Assembly (NCBI GenBank): GCA_030535425.1
Contig: JAUNHQ010000003.1
Coordinates: forward strand, 47,669-111,668
DNA from: Pseudomonadota bacterium
GTDB taxonomy: Bacteria > Pseudomonadota > Gammaproteobacteria > Burkholderiales > Burkholderiaceae_C
Length of the DNA stretch: 64,000 nucleotides
Direction of reading: 5' to 3'
In this document: positions 54,090 through 63,056 of the stretch, in pieces
How positions within the stretch are numbered: the first letter of the stretch is position 1
Layout of the letters: each line of letters begins with the position of its first letter
Made by a program: the position numbers and the translations under genes
Notes under the pieces: model-generated
Told to the model about the DNA's origin: nothing
Seen by the model: only the letters and a program-made list of their open reading frames with translations
Database searches by the model: none

Positions 54090-54629
54090 ATGGCACTTCA
54101 CTTCGGCAAACGAGAAAACGACTCTTCTTCCCCCGCCCGCGCGCCGGGCGTGCTCGGCGGCGGCACCCTGGGTGCGGCTGCACCGGCTGCCGTGCCTGCT
54201 GCACAGCCCTTTGCCAGCCCCGTGAGCACGGCCAGCCCCGCTGCCGCCGCAGCCGAAAGCGGTGCCAAGCTCACCGTTGGCCCCAACATCAAGCTCAAGG
54301 GCGTGGAAATCACCGACTGCGACACTCTGGTCGTGGAAGGCACCGTGGAAGCCACCATGGACTCGCGCGTGATCCAGATTGCCGAAACCGGCGCCTTCAA
54401 AGGCTCTGCCGACATCGACATCGCCGAAGTGCGCGGCACGTTCGACGGCACCCTCACTGTGCGCGACAAGCTGGTGATCTTCTCTACCGGCAAGGTCACG
54501 GGCAAGATCCGCTATGGCAAGATCGTGATCGAAGAAGGAGGCCAGCTTTCGGGTGAGATCACGTTCGGTACGTCAGACAGCAAAGGCGCGGCCAGCGCCA
54601 AGAGCAGCAGCGCCGCAGCGGCTTCCTGA
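54090..54629 (+). CDS. Bactofilin (polymer-forming cytoskeletal protein)
   Basis: A 179-residue protein with a central beta-helix (residues ~60-150) of short hydrophobic turns: LVVEGTVEATMDSRVIQI, ADIDIAEVRGTFDGTLTVRD, LVIFSTGKVTGKIRYGKIVI. The N-terminus is disordered and Pro/Ala-rich, and the C-terminus is a Ser/Ala-rich tail. Bactofilins polymerise at the inner membrane and help shape the cell wall. AGGAGA precedes the ATG. A terminator follows. Confidence 0.94.
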   Translation: MALHFGKRENDSSSPARAPGVLGGGTLGAAAPAAVPAAQPFASPVSTASPAAAAAESGAKLTVGPNIKLKGVEITDCDTLVVEGTVEATMDSRVIQIAETGAFKGSADIDIAEVRGTFDGTLTVRDKLVIFSTGKVTGKIRYGKIVIEEGGQLSGEITFGTSDSKGAASAKSSSAAAAS

Positions 54630-55392
54630 TCCCGCCCGCATTCCGCGGCCTGGCAGGCCGCGTCAGGCCGCCTGGGCGGCCTTTTTGTTTTGGGCCGCGG
54701 CCTGCGCGGGCTTGGGCGCCTGCGCCAGCGACGCGCCCACCACGCGCGGCCAGGTGCAGGGCGCGGATTTTCATGCCGCAGAGCTGCTGCAAAGCGAAGG
54801 CAACCGCATCACCCTGGCCGCCATGCGCGCCAACATGGACAGCCTGATGCACCTGGCCGACAAGCTCTACCGCCGCAACCCGGCCGAGTGGCGCAAAAGC
54901 GCCTCCACGCGCGAAGCGGCGCTGGCGGCCATCCAGACCGCACTGGCCGGCGGCCAGCCCTGGGCGCCGCTGGCCGGGCAGCGCGACGTGGCGGCGCTAT
55001 CGCTGGCCCTGTCCCCCGCCTTTGGCGGCGACCGCGTGGCCGCCTTCATCATCGCCTGCGCCGACACCATCGTCACCGCACATGGCGGCAAGCGCGAGTT
55101 CTATTACCTCGACGGCATTGACCCGCAGCACCTGTACAACGCCGCACGCAACATGGAAACGGCGCTGTGGGTGCTGAACACGCGCAAGAACCTGCAAGGC
55201 AAGCCGCTGCTGCTGGCCAACGAGATCGGGCCGGATGCGCGCAACCTCAGCTTCGAGCGCGAATTCGGCAAGATCATTGGCCGGCTCGACCTGCTGGCCA
55301 GCCACATGACCGAGCGCCACCGCCGCTCCGTCATCGGCTATGCCCAGGGGCTGCTGGCCGGGCCGGTGCTGGCCTTCCTGCCGGTCAAATAA
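54553..55392 (+). CDS. Hypothetical lipoprotein with uncertain start
   Basis: The soluble part (residues ~60-279, LLQSEGNRITLAAMRANMDS through RHRRSVIGYAQGLLAGPV) is mostly helical and unrecognised; a lipobox-like LGACAS follows a hydrophobic stretch AAWAAFLFWAAACAGLGAC. The only obvious start giving an n-region is GTG 54553, inside bactofilin; a TTG at 54685 leaves almost no n-region. The bactofilin terminator lies in the coding sequence, so expression may need read-through or a non-standard start. The protein is probably a membrane lipoprotein; function unknown. Confidence 0.65.
   Translation: MRSRSVRQTAKARPAPRAAAPQRLPDPARIPRPGRPRQAAWAAFLFWAAACAGLGACASDAPTTRGQVQGADFHAAELLQSEGNRITLAAMRANMDSLMHLADKLYRRNPAEWRKSASTREAALAAIQTALAGGQPWAPLAGQRDVAALSLALSPAFGGDRVAAFIIACADTIVTAHGGKREFYYLDGIDPQHLYNAARNMETALWVLNTRKNLQGKPLLLANEIGPDARNLSFEREFGKIIGRLDLLASHMTERHRRSVIGYAQGLLAGPVLAFLPVK
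54645..54686 (+). terminator. Double hairpin with T-run after bactofilin
   Basis: GCGGCCT-GGC-AGGCCGC (54645-54661) is followed by GGCCGC-CTGG-GCGGCC-TTTTT (54666-54686), a convincing intrinsic terminator for bactofilin. It lies inside the open frame of the next gene and would encode part of its signal peptide. Confidence 0.75.
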
Positions 55393-55530
55393 AAGAAAAG
55401 GCCCAGCAGGCCAAAGGCTGCGCGCGCGTGCGCAGCCCCGCAGATACCCGCACCCATTCCAGCCTCTTTGTGGCATGCTGGCCTGCCCCCTGCCGTGAAC
55501 AGAGCAGGCACAGAGGAGACAGCGCAGGCC

Positions 55531-57231
55531 ATGGACAGCACCCCCACGTTCGACCACATCATCATCGGCGCCGGCACGGCAGGCTGCCTGCTGGCCAACC
55601 GCCTTTCACGCAACCCCGCCAAGCGCGTGCTGCTGCTGGAAGCCGGCGGGCCGGACAACTACCACTGGATTCACATCCCCGTGGGCTACCTCTACTGCAT
55701 TGGCAACCCGCGCACCGACTGGCTGTTTCACACCGAGCCAGCCGCGGGCCTGAACGGCCGCAGCCTGCGCTACCCACGCGGCAAGGTGCTGGGCGGGTGC
55801 AGCAGCATCAACGGCATGATCTACATGCGCGGGCAGTCGCGCGATTACGACCAGTGGGCCCAGCTCACCGGCGAAGACGCCTGGCGCTGGGACAACTGCC
55901 TGCCCGACTTCATGGCGCATGAAGATCACTACAGATTGGATAGCGCCTCGCGCGCACCAGACAAGCGCAAACTGGCTATTTCACCTGAATTTCAGCGCCT
56001 GCACGGCCACGGCGGCGAATGGCGCGTGGACAAGCAGCGCCTGCACTGGGACGTGCTGGACGCCTTCGCCGCCGCCGCGCAAGAAGCGGGCATTGCCGCC
56101 ACCGACGACTTCAACACCGGCAACAACGAAGGCGTGGGCTATTTCGAGGTCAACCAGAAAGCCGGCTGGCGTTGGAACGCGGCCAAGGCCTTTTTGCGCC
56201 CGGCGCTCACGCGCCCCAACCTCACGCTGTGGACACAGGCGCAAGCCGCGCGGCTGCTGATCGAGCGCAGCGCACACGCGGGCGGCGCGCTGCGCTGCAC
56301 CGGCGTGCAGGTGCGCACCTCCAGTGGCATGGTCAGTGCCCGCATTGCCGAAGGCGGCAGTGTCGTGCTCAGCAGCGGTGCCATTGGTTCGCCGCAGCTG
56401 CTGCAACTGTCGGGCATCGGCCCAGCCCCGCTGCTGCAACAGCACGGCATCGACGTGCTGGCCCACCTGCCCGGCGTGGGCGCCAACTTGCAAGACCACC
56501 TGCAAATCCGCAGCGTCTACAAAGTCAGCGGCGCGCCCACCCTCAACCAGCTGGCCGCCACCGCCTGGGGCAAGGCCCACATCGGCCTGCAATACCTGCT
56601 GCGCCGCCGCGGCCCCATGAGCATGGCCCCCAGCCAGCTGGGCGCCTTCACCCGCTCATCACCCGCCCACACGTGGCCCAACATCCAGTACCACGTGCAG
56701 CCCCTGAGCCTGGACGCCTTTGGCGAGCCGCTGCACCGCTTTGCCGCCATCACCGCCAGCGTGTGCAACCTCAACCCCACCAGCCGGGGCACCGTACACA
56801 TCCGCAGCCCGCGCTTTGACGACGCCCCCGCCATCGCCCCCAACTACCTGTCCACCGACGAAGACCGCCAGGTCGCTGCCGACAGCCTGCGCGTGACCCG
56901 CCGCATCATGGCCCAGCCCGCCATGGCCCGCTACGCGCCCGAGGAATACAAGCCCGGCGCGCAATACCAAAGCGACGAGGAACTGGCCCGCCTGGCCGGC
57001 GACATTGCCAGCACCATCTTCCACCCCGTGGGCACCACCGCCATGGGCGCCGACGGCAACGCGCAAGCCGTGCTCACCCCGCGCCTGCAACTGCGCGACG
57101 GCACCGGCGGCGTGGTGCAGGGCCTGCACGTGGTCGATGCCGGCGCCATGCCCACCATCACCAGCGGCAACACCAACAGCCCCACGCTCATGATGGCCGA
57201 GAAAGCCGCGCGCTGGATCACCAGCGCCTGA
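55531..57231 (+). CDS. GMC family oxidoreductase (choline dehydrogenase-like)
   Basis: A 566-residue flavoprotein: FAD-binding HIIIGAGTAGCLLANRL, then GKVLGGCSSINGMIYMRG, LSSGAIGSPQLLQLSGIGP, and the C-terminal HPVGTTAMG and VVDAGAMPTITSGNTNSPT that hold the catalytic His/Asn. It oxidises alcohols; the substrate is not clear from sequence. Residues ~131-153 (LDSASRAPDKRKLAIS) are encoded by a dispersed repeat and look like an insertion in a loop before FQRLHGHGGEWRVD. GAGGAGA precedes ATG 55531. Confidence 0.92.
   Translation: MDSTPTFDHIIIGAGTAGCLLANRLSRNPAKRVLLLEAGGPDNYHWIHIPVGYLYCIGNPRTDWLFHTEPAAGLNGRSLRYPRGKVLGGCSSINGMIYMRGQSRDYDQWAQLTGEDAWRWDNCLPDFMAHEDHYRLDSASRAPDKRKLAISPEFQRLHGHGGEWRVDKQRLHWDVLDAFAAAAQEAGIAATDDFNTGNNEGVGYFEVNQKAGWRWNAAKAFLRPALTRPNLTLWTQAQAARLLIERSAHAGGALRCTGVQVRTSSGMVSARIAEGGSVVLSSGAIGSPQLLQLSGIGPAPLLQQHGIDVLAHLPGVGANLQDHLQIRSVYKVSGAPTLNQLAATAWGKAHIGLQYLLRRRGPMSMAPSQLGAFTRSSPAHTWPNIQYHVQPLSLDAFGEPLHRFAAITASVCNLNPTSRGTVHIRSPRFDDAPAIAPNYLSTDEDRQVAADSLRVTRRIMAQPAMARYAPEEYKPGAQYQSDEELARLAGDIASTIFHPVGTTAMGADGNAQAVLTPRLQLRDGTGGVVQGLHVVDAGAMPTITSGNTNSPTLMMAEKAARWITSA
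55922..55988 (-). repeat. Dispersed repeat copy 13, inside the GMC gene
   Basis: On the minus strand: AGGTGAAATAGCCAGTTTGC, GCTTGTCTGGTGCGCGCG, GGCGCTATCCAATCTGTAG. It keeps the gene in frame and encodes about residues 131-153. Confidence 0.65.
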
Positions 57232-57250
57232 AACGCCAGCAAACACACAC

Positions 57251-57312
57251 ATGAAGCTATAATTTAAATAGCTTAAAACCCTTATAAAACGCGCGCGAAT
57301 GCCATTTTTGAT
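57251..57312 (-). repeat. Dispersed repeat copy 14
   Basis: On the minus strand: AAAAATGGCATTCGCGCGCG, TTTTATAAGGGTTTTAAG, CTATTTAAATTATAGCTTCA. It matches copy 3 closely and fills the 84-bp gap between the GMC and hydrolase genes. Confidence 0.78.
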
Positions 57313-57315
57313 CGC

Positions 57316-58326
57316 ATGCTGAACCCGGCGCAGCCCGCCCCCTACCGACCGCCCCTGTGGCTGCCCGGCGGCCACGCCCAGACCATCTGGCCCGCGCTGC
57401 ACGCGCGCCGCGTGCATGGCCCGCCCGTGCGCTACCAGCGCCAGCGCTGGCACACGCCCGATGGCGACTTCATCGACGTGGACTGGCTCGACAGCCCCGC
57501 CCCGCCCGCCGCCCCCCTGCTCGTGCTGTTTCACGGCCTGGAAGGCTCCTCGCACAGCCACTACGCACTGGCCTTTGCCAGCTGGGCGCGTGCGCGCGGC
57601 TGGCGCTTTGCCGTGCCGCACTTTCGCGGCTGCTCCGGCGCCATCAACCACGCCCCGCGCGCCTACCACTCGGGCGACCATGAAGAAATCGGCTGGATGC
57701 TGGCGCGCTTTGCCCGCCACAGCGCCGGCGCACCGCTGCTGGCTGTGGGCGTATCGCTGGGCGGCAACGCCCTGCTGCGCTGGGCAGGCGAAACCGGGCA
57801 CAGCGCCACACAGCGCGTGGCCGCCCTGGCCGCCGTGTGCGCCCCGCTCGATTTGGCCGCCGGCGCCCGCGCCATCGACCACGGCTTCAACCGGCAGGTC
57901 TATGCCCGCATGTTCCTGCGCACCATGAAAGCCAAGGCCCGCGCCAAGCTCGCGCAACACCCCGGCCTGTTCAACCCTGCGCGCCTGGCCGCCGCACGCG
58001 GACTGCAAGCCTTTGACGACGTGTTCACCGCCCCCCTGCACGGCTTTGCCAGCGTGCACGATTACTACCGCCGCGCCAGCGCCAAGCCGCTGCTGCCCGC
58101 CATCGGCGCACCCGCACTCGTGCTCAACGCGCGCAACGACCCCTTCGTGCCCGCCGCCAGCCTGCCCACGCCCGCCCAGGCCAGCCGCAGCGTCACCCTG
58201 TGGCAGCCCGCCAGCGGCGGCCACGTCGGCTTTGCCCAGGGCCTGCCGCCCGGCCACATCGGCTGGCTGCCCCGCGCCGTAGGCGGCTGGCTGGCCCAGC
58301 ACACGGGCATGACCGACAATGCATAA
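57316..58326 (+). CDS. YheT-type alpha/beta hydrolase
   Basis: A 336-residue cytoplasmic hydrolase of the YheT/UPF0017 group: LWLPGGHAQTIWPAL, LVLFHGLEGSSHSHYALAFA, HFRGCSGAINHAPRAYHSGD, nucleophile Ser in VGVSLGGNALLRWAG, Asp in NARNDPFVP and His in GGHVGFAQG. The family hydrolyses esters of unclear identity. The start lies only 4 bp beyond repeat copy 14. Confidence 0.93.
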   Translation: MLNPAQPAPYRPPLWLPGGHAQTIWPALHARRVHGPPVRYQRQRWHTPDGDFIDVDWLDSPAPPAAPLLVLFHGLEGSSHSHYALAFASWARARGWRFAVPHFRGCSGAINHAPRAYHSGDHEEIGWMLARFARHSAGAPLLAVGVSLGGNALLRWAGETGHSATQRVAALAAVCAPLDLAAGARAIDHGFNRQVYARMFLRTMKAKARAKLAQHPGLFNPARLAAARGLQAFDDVFTAPLHGFASVHDYYRRASAKPLLPAIGAPALVLNARNDPFVPAASLPTPAQASRSVTLWQPASGGHVGFAQGLPPGHIGWLPRAVGGWLAQHTGMTDNA

Positions 58327-58371
58327 GCCTTTCCCAAGGCCACCCACGAGCAGCCCCTCAAAACCCACGCC

Positions 58372-59619
58372 ATGCAAACCACACTGGCGCCCGAATACGC
58401 CCACACCCCCGCCGGCCAGCAGGCCGAAGCCATCCTGCGCCAATGCGTGCACTGCGGCTTTTGCACCGCCACCTGCCCCACCTACCAACTGCTGGGCGAC
58501 GAGCTGGACGGCCCACGCGGGCGCATCTACCTCATCAAGCAGGTCCTCGAAGGCCACCAGCCCACACGCGACACCCAGCAGCACCTGGACCGCTGCCTGA
58601 GCTGCCGCAACTGCGAAACCACCTGCCCCAGCGGCGTGCGCTACGGCCAGCTGCTGGACATTGGCCGCCAGGCCGTAGACGCCCAAGTGCCCCGGCCCGC
58701 CGCCGAAGCCCGTGCGCGGCGCCACCTGCGCGCAGGCCTCACATCCCCCCTGTTCGGCCCCGCCATGCGGCTGGGCCAGGCCGTGCGCGGCCTCCTGCCC
58801 GCCACCCTGCGCGCCAAAGTGCCCGAACGCCGCCCCCCCGGCCCCTGGCCCACGCGCCAGCACCCCACCAAAGTGCTGCTGCCGCTAGGCTGCGTGCAGC
58901 CCAGCATGGCCCCCGGCATCAACACCGCCACCGCCCGCGTGCTTGATGCCGCCGGCATCCAGTGCCTGCGTCCGTCCGGGCAAGGCTGCTGCGGCGCCAT
59001 CGCCCAGCACCTGTCCGACCCCGAAGGCGCCCTGCGCCACGCCCGCGCCAACATCGACGCCTGGTGGCCCCACATCGACAGCGGCCAGGCCCAGGCCATC
59101 GTCAGCAATGCCAGCGGCTGCGGCCTCATGCTCAAGGACTACGGCCACCTGCTCGCCCACGACCCCGCCTACGCCACCAAAGCCGCGCGCGTGAGCGAAC
59201 TCACGCGCGACCTCAGCGAGCTGCTGCCCAGCATCGCCCCGGCCCTGGCCAGCCGCCTGCGCCCGCCCCCCGGCCCGCTGGCCTGGCACCCGCCCTGCAC
59301 CCTGCAGCACGGCCAGCGCCTGCGCGGCCTGGTGGAGCAGCACCTGCGCGAACTGGGCTTTGACCTGCGCCCCGCCACACAAGAAGCCCACCTGTGCTGC
59401 GGCTCCGCCGGCACCTACTCCGTGCTGCAACCCGCCCTGGCCAACCGCCTGCGCGAACGCAAGCTCGGCCACCTGCTGGGCGACACCACCGCCGACCAGC
59501 CCCGCATGATCTTGTCAGCCAACATCGGCTGCATCACCCACCTGCAAGCCGGCACCCCCGTGCCCGTGCGCCACTGGATCGAGGCGCTGGACGAAGCACT
59601 GCTCCAGGAGCGCATTTGA
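58372..59619 (+). CDS. glcF: Glycolate oxidase iron-sulfur subunit
   Basis: A 415-residue protein with two 4Fe-4S motifs (CVHCGFCTATCP and CLSCRNCETTCPSG) and two C-terminal cysteine-rich domains with CCG motifs (GQGCCGAIAQHL, LCCGSAGTYS). GlcF carries electrons from the GlcD/GlcE flavoproteins during glycolate oxidation to glyoxylate. No glcD or glcE is adjacent, so the partners must be elsewhere. ATG 58372 gives MQTTLAPEYAHTPAGQQAEA, a normal N-terminus. Confidence 0.93.
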   Translation: MQTTLAPEYAHTPAGQQAEAILRQCVHCGFCTATCPTYQLLGDELDGPRGRIYLIKQVLEGHQPTRDTQQHLDRCLSCRNCETTCPSGVRYGQLLDIGRQAVDAQVPRPAAEARARRHLRAGLTSPLFGPAMRLGQAVRGLLPATLRAKVPERRPPGPWPTRQHPTKVLLPLGCVQPSMAPGINTATARVLDAAGIQCLRPSGQGCCGAIAQHLSDPEGALRHARANIDAWWPHIDSGQAQAIVSNASGCGLMLKDYGHLLAHDPAYATKAARVSELTRDLSELLPSIAPALASRLRPPPGPLAWHPPCTLQHGQRLRGLVEQHLRELGFDLRPATQEAHLCCGSAGTYSVLQPALANRLRERKLGHLLGDTTADQPRMILSANIGCITHLQAGTPVPVRHWIEALDEALLQERI

Positions 59620-59678
59620 GCTACATATTTAATAGCTTAATCCCCTTGTCTATCAAGCGCGAATAGCCTTTTCCCCTT
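59618..59678 (-). repeat. Dispersed repeat copy 15
   Basis: On the minus strand: GGAAAAGGCTATTCGCGCTT, GATAGACAAGGGGATTAAG, CTATTAAATATGTAGCTC. It begins at the glcF stop and supplies the end of a small open frame on the minus strand. Confidence 0.72.
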
Positions 59679-59830
59679 ACCTTGAAACTTGGTGCACCCC
59701 ACACGCCCAGCGCCACACCCTCGGGCTGGCACATAGGTAGCGCTCCCAGCTGGTAGTGTTCCCAGTCAGTATTGCTGGCAGCTAGCGGCACGCCGATCGA
59801 TTCCTGATACTGGATGCGAATTTCTGTCAC
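59621..59830 (-). CDS. Small open frame, doubtful
   Basis: 69 residues (MTEIRIQYQESIGVPLAASN, later GVALGVWGAPSFKVRGKG). The last ~14 residues come from repeat copy 15, so the native end may be lost. I do not recognise it. It is divergent from the large toxin-like gene, with starts only about 40 bp apart, and could be a remnant. Confidence 0.3.
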   Translation of the reverse strand: MTEIRIQYQESIGVPLAASNTDWEHYQLGALPMCQPEGVALGVWGAPSFKVRGKGYSRLIDKGIKLLNM

Positions 59831-59871
59831 ACATCCATCCGTTTGCTTTCAGGAAGACGCAAGGCATACCC

Positions 59872-62800
59872 ATGCAAGTTACTGGCGCCCGATCTGCTCC
59901 GCACTTCTCCGGCTTTGACGCCGTTTCACCCCCGCCCGCTCCCGAAGCCCCAGCAGCAGCGCCCGCTCCCGAAGCGGCACCAGCGCCCGCCCAGAGCCAT
60001 CCCGCCGGCGGCAAAGGCCCATTGCGCGCAGACGATGCTGCCCCCGCCGCTGCCCAGCCCACACGCCAAATACCCGACTGGGTGCCCGGGCAACCACCTG
60101 CGCCCATGGGCCTGGCGCCCGAGGCAAGCGCACCTGCCCCCGCCCACGACCCCCTGCAGGCGCCACAGGCGCCCCAAAGCCCACCGCGCCAGTGGCACAT
60201 GCACTTGCAGCATGCCCCTGCCAGCGCCCCGCCCCCTTCGGCAGAACACGCCGGCCACCGGCCCACCCCCATTGCCCAAGCTGCTGCCCAGGCCGCTGCC
60301 ACCGCCCCGGCAGCGCCTGCCGCCCCCAAGGCCGATCCGATGGAGATTGCGGCGCTGGAGCTGATGCTGGCCGAGCCTGAAAACCAGGAAATGATTCGCC
60401 ACTTTGGCGGCGAGCGCAAACCCCTGCCCACCTGGACCACTGTCGGCCAAGGCATCGAGGCGCGCTACGGCCAGGACCTGGGCAGCCGCCTGTACCAGCT
60501 GCAAAACGCCCAGCGCGCAGTCGAAACCGAGTTCTTCAACGCCATGGATGCGGCCAGGCAGGCTGAGCTGCCGCGCCTGCCGCAGCATCCCATGTCCATG
60601 CGGCGTAACGAACCCGCGCCTGAAAGCGGTGTGCCCGGCTGGGTGTACAAGCCAGGCGATGGGCATTGGGATGGCAGCGGCCCCAGCTGGGCATTCGACC
60701 CCGCCGCCTTCGCACGCACCTATGCCCAGGGCGACAGCCCCGCGCAGCGCGCCTTTGCCCACTTGCACGGCAATGATCCCGTGCGCCGTCCCCCCGCCCG
60801 CAATACCGAAGAAGGCGACACAAACAGCTGGTCGCTCAATGGCCGCACGCTGGTGCTGGGAAGAAAGATCGACCGCCGTGAGGAAGGTCTGACAAGTGAT
60901 TCCGTTGCCGCTTCGCAAAACGGTACACCCGACTGGGCGCCCTCGCGCGTGCAACGCCCCGACACCCAGCTTGACCCAGACCGCATCACCAAACTGCACA
61001 ATAAGGAGTTCGTCTGGTTCGACCCCCAGCTGGGCTTTGTCACCGATGAGGCCAACCTGCGCGAAAGCTGGATTGACCGGGCGTTTCCAGCCATCGTCGG
61101 CGGCGTCATGTCTGTCATGAGCATGGGCGCGGCCAGCGCTGCCATGGGCATTACCGCTGGCTCAACCGCCACGGTGGGTCAAAGCATGGTGTTGGGCGCC
61201 GTTGGCAACGCCACCATGCAGGTGGTCAGCTCTGGCGGGCGGCTGAACTTTGGCAGCCTGCTGCAAGCCACCCTCTCGGCCGGGCTGAGCAACAGCCTGA
61301 TGCGCATACCCGGTCTGCAAAACCTGGGCGCCAGCCAAAACCTGAGCGAGCGCCTGATGGGCCATCTGGGCAGAGCCGGTGTGCAAGGCGTCATTCAGCA
61401 AGTAAACGGCGGCAGCTTTCGCGATGGCTTTGTCAACAGCGCCCTCTCCAGCGTGGCAGGCGAAGTGACACAACATCTGAATGTGCAGATTGACCAGATG
61501 CAGGGCTTGAGCGCGCATGAAAGCAGCACCTTGCGCCTGCTGGCACGTGCCGCTGGCAGCGCCCTGCGCGTGGCCGGCAGCGGCGACCCTGCCGCCGGCT
61601 TTGCCAATGATTTCCTAACCGGCATCCTGGGCGATGCCATGCAAAACCAAGCCACTGGCGCGCGCGCCCAAGGCCAGGCCCAGCAGGAAGCCGCTGCCCA
61701 AGCGCAACCCGGCCAAACGCCTGCGGCCAACAGCACCGTCACCGTAGGAAGAGGTGACACACTCGAACAACTGGCCCGCACGCACTACGGCGAGAACTGG
61801 CGCGCAGGCCTGACAGCGCTGGTCGCCGCTAACCCCGGGTTGCGCACCAACCGCTGGGGCAGCCCCCTCATCACACCGGGGCAGACACTGAATGCGCCCT
61901 CACTGCAAGGCCTGAGCGCCGAGCAACTGGCCCGCTTGGGCCACACAGGCGGGCAAATCATTGGCCGCAACAGCCAAGGCCTGAACGCACGCGCGCAATG
62001 GCTGGCTGCGCAGCAGGCGCGGGCCGCCGCACAGGCAGCAGCCAGGCAGCAACCCCAGGGCATGAGCCCGGACGAAGCCCACGCCCGCTACATGGCTGGC
62101 GGCAGCAGAAGCGACAGCTACCAAAGGGCGCTGGGGGAGAACTACCGGACGACTTGGCACACGCCCGCTGCCTCACGGCCTGGCAGCAGTGCCCTCACAC
62201 AAACGCTCAGCGACATTGCCGCCCGCACAGCAGGCGCCATCACAGGCACTGCGGGCAGTTTTGCCGACATGGCCGAGGGCAGCTGGCGCGTCGTGCGCAA
62301 CAGTGCTTTGCAGGTCGGCGACATCCTCACCTTTGGCTACAACCATGACCACCCTGTCATGCAGCAGGCCTGGAGCGAGCAGCAGCAGCTGGGCCAAAGC
62401 ATCGTCACCGCCATGCTCAGCCCGCGCGAGACCACCAGCCGCGCCATAGAAAGCGTGGTCAACCGCTACGAAGCGGCCATGAGGATAGAAGACCCGTATG
62501 CGCAAAGCCAGGCGCTGGGGCGGCTATTCAATGATGTGGGGCAGGCGGCATTGGGGCTGGGATACAGCTCACCGTCAGTGTTCAGGTCCGGAATGGCTTT
62601 GGGGCGGGCCATTGGGGAAAATGCGTTTACGGGGCCGCCTGCTGGCAGCCGGTGGGCGCAAAGAGGGGCCGTTGGGGATTTGGGAGTAGGGAATGCTGCC
62701 AGAGGGGACAGCGATATGCCTGGCTCTGCGGCGCGAGTTTTGGGTGCGTCAAGAGAAGAGGCTGTCGCAAATGCTGTTGGCGGAGTGCGATCTGGAGAGA

Positions 62801-63048
62801 TCATTAGAACTACGAGGGGACGAACTGACGTGGATGTTATTGATCCAGCAGGAAATCTTTATGCAGTCGGAGGGCCGGCAAAAGCAAACAACATGGGAAA
62901 TTTTATTCGTGGACTAATGATTTACTCTGAAACTGCGGCAGCCAGAGGGGTTAATGCCTATTTTTACTACGCACCCAATACACCTCAGACAGTCATTGAT
63001 GCCGCAATCAGGGTGCTCGGGCCAAAATTTGTCAAGCCTATTCCTTAA
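59872..63048 (+). CDS. LysM-containing multidomain polymorphic toxin candidate
   Basis: A 1058-residue protein without a signal peptide. Order: a Pro/Ala-rich N-terminus (~15-165); a helical region (~165-230); a Gly/Ala/Ser-rich segment (~400-545, e.g. SMGAASAAMGITAGSTATVG and GRAGVQGVIQQVNGGSFRDG) like the DUF637 region of CdiA-type proteins; a LysM domain (~622-680, TVGRGDTLEQLARTHYGENW); an Ala/Gln-rich helix; a second helical region (~760-900); and a C-terminal ~105-residue domain starting near ARVLGASREEAVANAVGG with TDVDVIDPAGNLYAVGGPAK and NAYFYYAPNTPQTVIDAA. That tip matches my memory of nuclease-like toxin tips in contact-dependent or secreted polymorphic toxins. The coding DNA becomes visibly AT-richer from about 62,700, at the toxin boundary, and a small AT-rich gene follows 8 bp on. 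Delivery route unknown. Confidence 0.75.
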   Translation: MQVTGARSAPHFSGFDAVSPPPAPEAPAAAPAPEAAPAPAQSHPAGGKGPLRADDAAPAAAQPTRQIPDWVPGQPPAPMGLAPEASAPAPAHDPLQAPQAPQSPPRQWHMHLQHAPASAPPPSAEHAGHRPTPIAQAAAQAAATAPAAPAAPKADPMEIAALELMLAEPENQEMIRHFGGERKPLPTWTTVGQGIEARYGQDLGSRLYQLQNAQRAVETEFFNAMDAARQAELPRLPQHPMSMRRNEPAPESGVPGWVYKPGDGHWDGSGPSWAFDPAAFARTYAQGDSPAQRAFAHLHGNDPVRRPPARNTEEGDTNSWSLNGRTLVLGRKIDRREEGLTSDSVAASQNGTPDWAPSRVQRPDTQLDPDRITKLHNKEFVWFDPQLGFVTDEANLRESWIDRAFPAIVGGVMSVMSMGAASAAMGITAGSTATVGQSMVLGAVGNATMQVVSSGGRLNFGSLLQATLSAGLSNSLMRIPGLQNLGASQNLSERLMGHLGRAGVQGVIQQVNGGSFRDGFVNSALSSVAGEVTQHLNVQIDQMQGLSAHESSTLRLLARAAGSALRVAGSGDPAAGFANDFLTGILGDAMQNQATGARAQGQAQQEAAAQAQPGQTPAANSTVTVGRGDTLEQLARTHYGENWRAGLTALVAANPGLRTNRWGSPLITPGQTLNAPSLQGLSAEQLARLGHTGGQIIGRNSQGLNARAQWLAAQQARAAAQAAARQQPQGMSPDEAHARYMAGGSRSDSYQRALGENYRTTWHTPAASRPGSSALTQTLSDIAARTAGAITGTAGSFADMAEGSWRVVRNSALQVGDILTFGYNHDHPVMQQAWSEQQQLGQSIVTAMLSPRETTSRAIESVVNRYEAAMRIEDPYAQSQALGRLFNDVGQAALGLGYSSPSVFRSGMALGRAIGENAFTGPPAGSRWAQRGAVGDLGVGNAARGDSDMPGSAARVLGASREEAVANAVGGVRSGEIIRTTRGRTDVDVIDPAGNLYAVGGPAKANNMGNFIRGLMIYSETAAARGVNAYFYYAPNTPQTVIDAAIRVLGPKFVKPIP

Positions 63049-63056
63049 AAGCTATC

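Noticed and set aside
59872-63048. Reading the large LysM protein as an ordinary peptidoglycan hydrolase
   Set aside because: No catalytic hydrolase domain is visible, there is no signal peptide, and the variable AT-rich tip with an adjacent small gene fits a toxin better.
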